Source of the DNA: Patescibacteria group bacterium
Lineage (GTDB): Bacteria > Patescibacteriota > Patescibacteriia > UBA2169
Direction: 5' to 3'
Length of the DNA stretch: 8,510 nucleotides
NCBI GenBank assembly: GCA_018830465.1
Contig: JAHJSI010000033.1
Span: 1 to 8,510 of the forward strand
The notes under the pieces are model-generated. The model had not been told where the DNA came from. It searched no databases and saw only the letters and a program-made list of their open reading frames with translations. Positions 1 to 4,674 of the stretch are shown here, piece after piece (position 1 is the stretch's first letter; every line of letters starts with the position of its first letter). The position numbers were made by a program, and so were the translations under genes.

Positions 1-750
1 GCCGGAGACCTTGATTCTGACTCTTATCCTGAAATAGTAACAGCTCCCGCGTCTATGGGCGGTCCGCATGTTCGCATATTTGACGGATTCGGAATCCCAA
101 AAATAAATCCTGGATTTTTCGCGGATGAGCTGGATTATAGATTAGGAGTATACATAAGTATAAAAAAGTTTGAACAAGAAGGCGTGCCTTCTATTTCAAC
201 TATTATAAAAAAAGAAGAACAAAATATTTTCAAAATATTTACCCCAGATGGAAATCTTATCAGGTCATACCCTGTTAAAGAAGAAGAAAATCTCTCTGAA
301 TCAATAATAATTCCAATTCAACTAAACAACCAAGCTCTCCAGCTGCGCCTGCCAAAACAAACCCGCGCAATTGATTCAAATGAAAAAACTATAATAATTG
401 ACTTATCTGACCAAAAATTTTCATATTATGAAAATGGATTCCGCGTAAACACGTTTAAAACATCTACTGGCGGATCAGGATATAAAACTCCTGTCGGAGA
501 ATACAAAATTCTGAATAAAATAGATCTTGCGTACTCCCGCGCTTATGGATTATATATGCCATATTGGATGCAGTTCACTGCTCGCGGACATGGCATACAT
601 GAACTTCCATACTGGCCTTCAGGACACCGCGAAGGAAAAAATCATTTAGGCACAGCAGTATCGCATGGGTGTGTCCGCTTAGGAATTGGATCTGCAGAAG
701 AAGTTTATGAATGGGCGCAGATAAATACAACAGTCATCGTGCAGGAATAA
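1..750 (+). CDS. FG-GAP/VCBS-repeat surface protein with C-terminal L,D-transpeptidase (YkuD) domain, 5'-truncated
   Basis: The reading frame is open from base 1, so this is the last 249 residues of a longer protein. Residues 1-31 are the end of an FG-GAP/VCBS-type repeat: an Asp-rich calcium-binding-like loop (DLDSDSYPEI), then GGPHVRIFDG. A weaker repeat-like piece (KIFTPDG) lies near residue 80. Residues 129-248 form a YkuD domain. It contains GHGIHE with His200 and the active-site motif SHGCVRL with Ser221, His222, Gly223 and the catalytic Cys224. Family knowledge: YkuD enzymes form L,D (3-3) cross-links in peptidoglycan or attach proteins to it through this cysteine; FG-GAP repeats form beta-propeller or adhesion modules outside the cell. 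I infer an exported wall-modifying or wall-anchored protein. The signal peptide and most repeats would lie upstream of the window. It ends with TAA. The next gene starts 40 bp later with its own promoter. Confidence 0.9.
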   Translation, partial: AGDLDSDSYPEIVTAPASMGGPHVRIFDGFGIPKINPGFFADELDYRLGVYISIKKFEQEGVPSISTIIKKEEQNIFKIFTPDGNLIRSYPVKEEENLSESIIIPIQLNNQALQLRLPKQTRAIDSNEKTIIIDLSDQKFSYYENGFRVNTFKTSTGGSGYKTPVGEYKILNKIDLAYSRAYGLYMPYWMQFTARGHGIHELPYWPSGHREGKNHLGTAVSHGCVRLGIGSAEEVYEWAQINTTVIVQE

Positions 751-757
751 CAAATTA

Positions 758-766
758 TGGTATAAT
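758..766 (+). promoter_or_regulatory. Extended -10 promoter upstream of pilT
   Basis: TGGTATAAT matches the extended -10 consensus TGnTATAAT perfectly. No good -35 hexamer lies 16-18 nt upstream (CGTGCA at 738-743), as is common for extended -10 promoters. Initiation would fall near 773, giving a leader of about 18 nt before the ATG at 791. The same TGGTATAAT occurs at 4657-4665. Confidence 0.6.
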
Positions 767-790
767 AAAAATATAACGCTAATCCATATT

Positions 791-1858
791 ATGAAAACAA
801 ACATAGAATCAAAAACAAAAATAGATGAACTATTCAACATAGCTGTCCAGAATAAGGCAAGTGACTTGCATTTAGTCACAAATCAAGCTCCAATTTTAAG
901 AATTAACGGCGCTTTGCGCGTGATAGAAGGACAAGCTGTTTTAACAAGCAAGGAAATTGAGCAAATCCTATTCCCAATCATCAGCGAATCTCAAAAACAA
1001 AAACTGATTACGAAGCGTGATTTAGATATGTCGTACGAAATTAAAGATGTTGCCAGATTCCGCATCAACATGCACTGGGAAAAAGGAAGCCTTGGAATGG
1101 TCGCAAGAATTGTAACGCATAAAATTCCAAAAATGGAAGAAATCGGCATGCCAGAAGCGTCATACAAGCTCGCGCGCCTGAAAGATGGATTGATTCTGGT
1201 CACTGGACCCACAGGATGTGGAAAATCAACCACCTTGGCAGCGATGATTAATTTAATCAATTCAGAGCGCAACTGCCATATTGTAACCCTGGAAGATCCG
1301 ATCGAATTTATTTTTGAGCCATCAGACAGCATAATCAAACAAAGAGAATTAGGAAGTGATGTTCTTAGTTTCGCTTCTGGCTTAAAACACACGCTCAGGC
1401 AAGATCCTGACGTAATCATGGTCGGCGAAATGCGGGATTTAGAAACCATCGCGGCAACAATGACATTGGCTGAAACTGGGCACCTTGTTCTCGCGACTCT
1501 GCACACCATTAACGCGGCGCAAACAGTTGATAGAATTATTGATGTATTCCCTCCATACCAGCAGGATCAAATTCGAGTGCAGCTATCCATGTCTTTGCGC
1601 GGAGTCCTGTCGCAGAGATTGCTAATCAAACAAAACGGAGGGCGTATCGCGGCAAGAGAAATTTTAATCAACAATTCTGCTGTTTCCAACTTAATACGAG
1701 AAAACAAAATAGCGCAGATCAAAACAGTAATACAAACATCCGCTGACTTGGGGATGGTGACAATGGATCAGGATATAAAACGGCTCTTCAAAGAAGGGAT
1801 TATAACCAAAGAATCAGCAATAAGCAATATGATTGATCCAAGAACTCTGAACATATAA
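791..1858 (+). CDS. pilT: Type IV pilus retraction ATPase PilT
   Basis: This 355-residue protein has the usual length for PilT and lacks the long N-terminal extension of PilB assembly ATPases. All secretion-ATPase motifs are present: Walker A GPTGCGKST at 139-147, the Asp box (HIVTLEDPIEF) at 163-173, Walker B DVIMVGEMRD at 207-216, and the His box TGHLVLATLHT at 229-239. NSAVSNLIREN at 295-305 corresponds to the PilT-specific AIRNLIRE motif. The N-terminal part (residues 15-105) is the PAS-like hexamer-forming domain. Family knowledge: hexameric PilT hydrolyses ATP at the inner-membrane base of the pilus to depolymerise pilin, driving twitching and DNA uptake. The regulator gene begins 2 nt after its stop, so the two are probably co-transcribed. 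No Shine-Dalgarno sequence is evident before the ATG. No other pilus genes lie in the window. Confidence 0.95.
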   Translation: MKTNIESKTKIDELFNIAVQNKASDLHLVTNQAPILRINGALRVIEGQAVLTSKEIEQILFPIISESQKQKLITKRDLDMSYEIKDVARFRINMHWEKGSLGMVARIVTHKIPKMEEIGMPEASYKLARLKDGLILVTGPTGCGKSTTLAAMINLINSERNCHIVTLEDPIEFIFEPSDSIIKQRELGSDVLSFASGLKHTLRQDPDVIMVGEMRDLETIAATMTLAETGHLVLATLHTINAAQTVDRIIDVFPPYQQDQIRVQLSMSLRGVLSQRLLIKQNGGRIAAREILINNSAVSNLIRENKIAQIKTVIQTSADLGMVTMDQDIKRLFKEGIITKESAISNMIDPRTLNI

Positions 1859-1860
1859 GT

Positions 1861-2814
1861 ATGGAGAAAAATGAATTGAAGTCAATTGCGTTGTTCTCTG
1901 GCCTCTCTGATGAAGAGATTTCAGTTGTTTTGCCTATTCTTGAAGAACAAAAATATCATTCTGGGAGAACTGTGTATGCGGCAGGGGAAATAAGTGAAAA
2001 ATTATTTATTATCTCAAAAGGCTCAGTTATAATAACGCATGAGCTTGATAATGATATTATAACAATTGCGAACATACAACAAGGCCAATTTTTTGGTGAA
2101 GCAGGAATCCTGAAAGAAAGCAAAAAGCACCAATCAGAAGCGCGCGCTCAAGCTGACGACACAATTATATTAAAATTAAGCAGAGATAATTTCTTAAAGC
2201 TGAAAAAAGAAAATCCTGAAATTATTGCCTCTATTCTTGAAAAAATCTCAAATGGTCTGTCAGAAAGATTAACCCATGACACCACGCGAATTGCCATTAT
2301 TTCCGCGATAAGTGATCTTGTGAATAATCCTGATAATTTAAATAACATTAATACTCTCGCGCAAAAAATTCTTTCTATAATAATCCACGCAATCCCGTCT
2401 CATCAGGCATTTTTAGGCATTTATAAAAAATACGAAAAAAACCAAATAGATATTATTGCGTCAATTGGCCTTAGTCCAAAGCATATGCCAAAATCTCTGC
2501 CAATTGATAGTGATCCTTATTTGCATAAATTATATGCAAAAGATGGCGAAATGCGCGTCTCTTCCGGAGAATACGAATCACAAGAAAAAGTATTTTACGC
2601 AAAGAAAAATCTTCTTGCGCGCGCAATCAAAATTGAAGGAGAAAATATTGGAGTTCTCCTCCTCTCGGATAAAGAGCAAGGAGAATTCTCAAGCCAAAAC
2701 AGCTTAATGCTCTCAATAGCGGCAGGACAAATATCATTTGCTGTTGAAGAAGCGCATTTGCGCAAAGAAAAAACAGCCCAAGAGGAGTTAAAAAGAGAGT
2801 ATGTAGGAATATAA
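1861..2814 (+). CDS. Cyclic-nucleotide-binding-fold protein with C-terminal GAF-like domain
   Basis: This 317-residue protein has no signal peptide or membrane segment. Residues 10-115 form a Crp/cNMP-binding-type beta-barrel, recognisable from LFSGLSDEEI, the G-E-x-x-x-x-LFIISKGSV strand and FFGEAGIL at 77-84. The phosphate-binding cassette keeps Gly79-Glu80 but, by my hand alignment to the CAP motif PRAAT, has His90 where the phosphate-binding Arg is expected, so classical cAMP binding is doubtful. Residues 120-145 look like a helical linker. Residues 160-300 look like a GAF domain (LGIYKKYEKN, then ENIGVLLLSDKE and a closing helix with AAGQISFAVEEA). There is no helix-turn-helix, so it is probably not a transcription factor. 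Its position 2 nt after pilT suggests translational coupling and a role in controlling pilus retraction, which is inference. The barrel call is firm; the GAF call is moderate. Confidence 0.85.
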   Translation: MEKNELKSIALFSGLSDEEISVVLPILEEQKYHSGRTVYAAGEISEKLFIISKGSVIITHELDNDIITIANIQQGQFFGEAGILKESKKHQSEARAQADDTIILKLSRDNFLKLKKENPEIIASILEKISNGLSERLTHDTTRIAIISAISDLVNNPDNLNNINTLAQKILSIIIHAIPSHQAFLGIYKKYEKNQIDIIASIGLSPKHMPKSLPIDSDPYLHKLYAKDGEMRVSSGEYESQEKVFYAKKNLLARAIKIEGENIGVLLLSDKEQGEFSSQNSLMLSIAAGQISFAVEEAHLRKEKTAQEELKREYVGI

Positions 2815-2856
2815 TTAATATTTATTTAAAACGACAGCTGGTCGCAGACCAACCAT

Positions 2857-2897
2857 AGCTATGCCTGCCCGCAATGCAAAGCATAGCTTTGGCAGGC
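2857..2897. repeat. Overlapping, competing inverted repeats downstream of the pilT unit
   Basis: Two inverted repeats interlock. AGCTATGC (2857-2864) pairs with GCATAGCT (2881-2888), and GCCTGCC (2863-2869) pairs with GGCAGGC (2891-2897). An inner CAAAGC/GCTTTG hairpin (2877-2882, 2886-2891) stacks on the second structure. They cannot all form together. A further small hairpin, TGGTC-GCA-GACCA, lies just upstream near 2839-2851. The element lies between the end of the plus-strand pilT unit and the 3' end of the minus-strand tRNA unit, so it could stop or shield convergent transcripts. It lacks a textbook T run. Its GC content is far above the surrounding DNA, which suggests an inserted dispersed repeat. 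Confidence 0.6.
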
Positions 2898-2916
2898 GGG
2901 TACTCATAGCGAAGGA

Positions 2917-2992
2917 TGGTGCGCCGTGAGGGATTTGAACCCCCGACCGTCTCCTTAAGAGGGAGCTGCTCTACCAGCTGAGCTAACGGCGC
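2917..2992 (-). tRNA. tRNA-Lys (anticodon CTT)
   Basis: On the minus strand a complete cloverleaf runs from 2992 down to 2920, 73 nt, followed by an encoded CCA (2919-2917). The acceptor stem is GCGCCGT/ACGGCGC with discriminator A. The D arm is GCTC...GAGC, the anticodon loop is CTCTTAA (CTT at positions 34-36), and the T arm is GGGGG-TTCAAAT-CCCTC with one G-U pair. The top of the anticodon stem is a G27-A43 mismatch instead of a Watson-Crick pair. It lies 3 nt after the CCA end of tRNA-Arg and is certainly in the same transcript. No clear terminator follows it on the minus strand. Confidence 0.96.
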
Positions 2993-2995
2993 ATG

Positions 2996-3072
2996 TGGTG
3001 CGCCCTGAGGGATTCGAACCCCCGACCTACTGGTCCGAAGCCAGTCGCTCTAATCCACTGAGCTAAGGGCGC
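2996..3072 (-). tRNA. tRNA-Arg (anticodon TCG)
   Basis: On the minus strand the cloverleaf runs from 3072 to 2999, 74 nt, plus an encoded CCA (2998-2996). The acceptor stem is GCGCCCT/AGGGCGC with discriminator A. The anticodon stem is ACTGG/CCAGT around the loop CTTCGGA, so TCG occupies positions 34-36 and reads CGN arginine codons, depending on wobble modification. The T arm is GGGGG-TTCGAAT-CCCTC, with the same stems as the neighbouring tRNA-Lys. It is the first gene of a two-tRNA unit with its own promoter. Confidence 0.96.
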
Positions 3073-3099
3073 TCTAAATATATAATAACACCAGACAGC

Positions 3100-3128
3100 A
3101 GAATACCACAAATATTTAATTTATTCAA
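3100..3128 (-). promoter_or_regulatory. Promoter of the tRNA-Arg/tRNA-Lys unit
   Basis: On the minus strand TTGAAT (3128-3123) is followed by a 17-nt spacer and TATTCT (3105-3100). TGG precedes the -10, giving an extended -10 (TGnTATTCT). Initiation is predicted near 3093, about 20 nt before the tRNA-Arg 5' end. The promoter lies between the HU terminator and the tRNA. Confidence 0.7.
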
Positions 3129-3135
3129 CTATTAT

Positions 3136-3161
3136 AAAAGACCTATAAAAATAGGTCTTTT
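3136..3161 (-). terminator. Intrinsic terminator after the HU gene
   Basis: AAAAGACCTAT (3136-3146) and ATAGGTCTTTT (3151-3161) form a perfect 11-bp stem around a 4-nt loop. Read on the minus strand it ends in TTTT, 20 nt after the HU stop codon. The stem is symmetric, so it could also act on plus-strand transcripts. Confidence 0.8.
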
Positions 3162-3181
3162 GAATCAATAAAAATTAATAC

Positions 3182-3544
3182 CTATTCAACCAAATTAGCT
3201 TTAGACTGCTCTGTCTTGTCCTCTATATCTTCAGATGATTCTTGCAACGTGTCTTTTAAGGCGTCTTTTAGCGTCTTGCCTGCTTTGAATTTTGGCACAA
3301 TAACTGTTGGAATTTTAATTCTCTCTGATGGATTTTGCGGATTGACTCCCATGCGGCTTTCTCGCGTGCGCGCCAAAAACGATCCAAATCCAGTAAGCAC
3401 TGCTTCTTTCCCTTCTCTCATTGCTTCAATTATAACTTTTTCAAACGCGTCAATAATATCTTCCACTTCTTTGCGCGAGACATTTGACCGCTTTGCAATA
3501 CTATCAAATAGTTGATCTTTGTTGATTTTATTTGGATTAGACAT
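3182..3544 (-). CDS. HU/IHF-family DNA-binding protein with charged C-terminal tail
   Basis: This 120-residue protein covers the whole HU fold: N-terminal helices (NKDQLFDSIAKRS at 8-20, then SRKEVEDIIDAFEKVI at 23-38), the core GFGSFLARTRESRMGVNPQNP at 52-72, and the C-terminal IPKF-like strand and helix VPKFKAGKTLKDALK at 83-97. Pro69 matches the DNA-intercalating proline at the tip of the beta arm. HU dimers bend and compact DNA and support replication, repair and recombination. At 120 residues it is about 30 longer than a typical HU. The extra piece (about 98-120) is hydrophilic and rich in Glu, Asp and Ser, so it is acidic instead of the basic tail seen in some actinobacterial HUs. It has its own promoter 11 nt before the ATG and its own terminator, so it appears to be a single-gene unit downstream of the phosphodiesterase gene. 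Confidence 0.95.
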   Translation of the reverse strand: MSNPNKINKDQLFDSIAKRSNVSRKEVEDIIDAFEKVIIEAMREGKEAVLTGFGSFLARTRESRMGVNPQNPSERIKIPTVIVPKFKAGKTLKDALKDTLQESSEDIEDKTEQSKANLVE

Positions 3545-3555
3545 ATTTCAATTCC

Positions 3556-3584
3556 ATTGTATATCAACTTAAAAAAATTGGCAA
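3556..3584 (-). promoter_or_regulatory. HU promoter, -10 box 11 nt from the start codon
   Basis: On the minus strand TTGCCA (3584-3579) is followed by 17 nt and TACAAT (3561-3556). Initiation is predicted near 3549, leaving a leader of only about 4-5 nt before the ATG at 3544-3542, too short for a ribosome binding site. Confidence 0.65.
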
Positions 3585-3594
3585 CACCATGCTG

Positions 3595-4386
3595 TTATAC
3601 CTCAACAACAAAATCAAGACGCTCTATTGACTCTGCTTTTCCGGATTTTTTATCAATATCAATCATTACTGCATTCACTTTTGCCTGGCCTGTCTCTGGA
3701 ATATCATGCTTGCGCGGAAGCTGGTCTAAAAATTCAGCAATAATGTCGTCTTTTTCAACGCCAATTACAGAATCAACTGCCCCGCACATTCCAACATCAG
3801 TAATATATGCTGTTTGCTTTGGCAATATAGAAGCATCAGCTGTTGGAATATGAGTATGTGTTCCAACTACAGCGCTTGCTCTTCCGTCAACATGCCACCC
3901 GAACGCGACTTTCTCTGATGTGGCCTCTGCATGGAAGTCAACAAAAATAATTTTAACGCTTTTTGGAATATCTTTTAAAATATCATCAAACGCGCGGAAC
4001 GGGCAGTCAAATTTTTCTTTAATAAAATGCCTGCCTACTAAATTTATAACCGCGATTTTTGTTGTGCCAACTTCAATAACACGATATCCATCTCCAGGAA
4101 CATTCGGAGGATAGTTTGCTGGCCTTATCATTGGTAATTTCTTGTCTGAAAGCAATCCCAATCCTTCGCTCTTTTTCGCTATATGATTTCCAGATGTAAA
4201 AAAATCAATCCCTGCTTTCAGAGCTTCATCCAAAGTATCCCGCGTAAACCCTTTCCCATGCGCCAAGTTTTCTCCATTAGCAATAACAAAATCTGGATCA
4301 TGCTCTTCTTTCCAATCTGGCAGAACTTTTGCCACAGCGCGCCTGCCGATTTTTCCAACAATGTCTCCTAAAAATAATATTTTCAT
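3595..4386 (-). CDS. ymdB: YmdB-family metallophosphoesterase (2',3'-cyclic nucleotide phosphodiesterase type)
   Basis: This 263-residue protein matches the TIGR00282/YmdB family along its full length. Metal-centre motifs are all present: FLGDIVG with Asp8, NGENLAHGKG with Glu39-Asn40, SGNH with Asn67-His68, DFHAEATSEK with His152, and GTHTHIPTAD with His177 and His179; TDVGMCG lies at 197-202. Family knowledge: Bacillus YmdB hydrolyses 2',3'-cyclic nucleotides with a di-metal centre and influences biofilm and motility decisions, so a role in RNA-turnover products is plausible here. It should be cytosolic. After GNH the family usually has a Trp-Asp pair (GNHTWDK); here it is GNHIAKK. I chose the ATG at 4386 instead of an in-frame ATG 30 nt upstream because MKILFLGDIVG is the family's normal N-terminus and the promoter -10 box lies inside the longer version. 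HU follows on the same strand with its own promoter. Confidence 0.93.
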   Translation of the reverse strand: MKILFLGDIVGKIGRRAVAKVLPDWKEEHDPDFVIANGENLAHGKGFTRDTLDEALKAGIDFFTSGNHIAKKSEGLGLLSDKKLPMIRPANYPPNVPGDGYRVIEVGTTKIAVINLVGRHFIKEKFDCPFRAFDDILKDIPKSVKIIFVDFHAEATSEKVAFGWHVDGRASAVVGTHTHIPTADASILPKQTAYITDVGMCGAVDSVIGVEKDDIIAEFLDQLPRKHDIPETGQAKVNAVMIDIDKKSGKAESIERLDFVVEV

Positions 4387-4394
4387 ATGGATTG

Positions 4395-4423
4395 AGTGTA
4401 TCAAACAAAGAGGCATTTTTCAA
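4395..4423 (-). promoter_or_regulatory. ymdB promoter, -10 box 8 nt from the start codon
   Basis: On the minus strand TTGAAA (4423-4418) is followed by 17 nt and TACACT (4400-4395), with TGA in front of the -10 (extended -10). The normal initiation distance of 6-7 nt lands at the ATG or 1-2 nt before it, predicting a leaderless mRNA. It stands back to back with the tRNA-Gly promoter, whose -35 begins 9 nt away. Confidence 0.7.
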
Positions 4424-4431
4424 GACATATA

Positions 4432-4460
4432 TTGACGCAAAACGCATTTGGTATTAGAAT
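4432..4460 (+). promoter_or_regulatory. tRNA-Gly promoter
   Basis: TTGACG (4432-4437) and TAGAAT (4455-4460) are separated by 17 nt; each hexamer matches consensus at 5 of 6 positions. Initiation is predicted near 4467, giving a 5' leader of about 60 nt before the mature tRNA end. Confidence 0.75.
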
Positions 4461-4483
4461 AGTTTTGTTGCTGACTAGCAATT

Positions 4484-4522
4484 GGCGGGCCACGGCCCGC
4501 CGAAGCTCGTGTACTCGCGAGC
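4484..4522 (+). repeat. GC-rich double hairpin in the tRNA-Gly 5' leader
   Basis: GGCGGGCC (4484-4491) and GGCCCGCC (4494-4501) form a near-perfect palindrome, followed by GCTCG (4505-4509) pairing with CGAGC (4518-4522). The second hairpin ends 4 nt before the tRNA. The element is much richer in GC than its surroundings. Its right part (GTACTC, AGCG, AGG) resembles 2900-2916 next to tRNA-Lys, which suggests a dispersed palindromic repeat. Confidence 0.65.
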
Positions 4523-4526
4523 GTAG

Positions 4527-4601
4527 GCGGGTATCGTATAATGGTTATTATGTCAGGTTTCCAACCTGAAAATGGGGGTTCGATTCCCCCTACCCGCTCC
4601 A
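4527..4601 (+). tRNA. tRNA-Gly (anticodon TCC)
   Basis: A 72-nt cloverleaf (4527-4598) is followed by an encoded CCA (4599-4601). The acceptor stem is GCGGGTA/TACCCGC with discriminator T. The anticodon stem TCAGG/CCTGA surrounds the loop TTTCCAA, placing TCC at positions 34-36 (reads GGA/GGG). The T arm is GGGGG-TTCGATT-CCCCC. It has its own promoter upstream and an intrinsic terminator that starts at the CCA end, so it is a single-tRNA unit. Confidence 0.96.
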
Positions 4602-4630
4602 AAAAATCCGAACATGTTTCGGATTTTTTT
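4601..4630 (+). terminator. Intrinsic terminator of tRNA-Gly
   Basis: TCCGAA (4607-4612) pairs with TTCGGA (4618-4623) around a 5-nt loop. Six A residues before it pair with the T run after it, making a long stem ending in a seven-T tract. It begins directly at the tRNA CCA end. Confidence 0.9.
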
Positions 4631-4656
4631 ATATATAACACAAAAAAATAAATTTG

Positions 4657-4665
4657 TGGTATAAT
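4657..4665 (+). promoter_or_regulatory. Extended -10 promoter, 9 nt from the start codon
   Basis: TGGTATAAT is a perfect extended -10. No -35 hexamer is seen (AACACA at 4637-4642). Initiation is predicted at about 4672, 2-3 nt before the ATG at 4675, so the mRNA would be essentially leaderless. Confidence 0.65.
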
Positions 4666-4674
4666 ATAGGCATC

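Noticed and set aside
991..1509. Minus-strand 172-codon frame opposite pilT
   Set aside because: It lies wholly antisense to well-conserved pilT motifs, has no recognisable domain or promoter, and is explained by the codon pattern of the real gene.
2456..2707. Plus-strand 83-codon frame inside the cNMP/GAF gene
   Set aside because: Out-of-frame shadow; the overlapping frame has the recognised fold and complete length.
3072..3083. Twelve-base match CTCTAAATATAT also present at 6583-6594
   Set aside because: Low-complexity AT-rich sequence in unrelated contexts and on opposite transcriptional strands; likely chance.
3216..3515. Plus-strand 99-codon frame opposite HU
   Set aside because: Antisense shadow of a clear HU gene; no promoter or family resemblance.
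4387..4416. Upstream ATG adding ten residues to YmdB
   Set aside because: The family normally begins at MKILFLGD-like residues, and the promoter -10 lies inside the extension.
4420..4641. Minus-strand 73-codon frame containing RVGGIEPP
   Set aside because: It is the antisense of tRNA-Gly and its terminator; this peptide pattern is a known artefact of translating tRNA complements.
4654..4674. TTG start adding seven residues to the 4675 protein
   Set aside because: The extended -10 box TGGTATAAT overlaps it, so these bases would be upstream of the transcript start.
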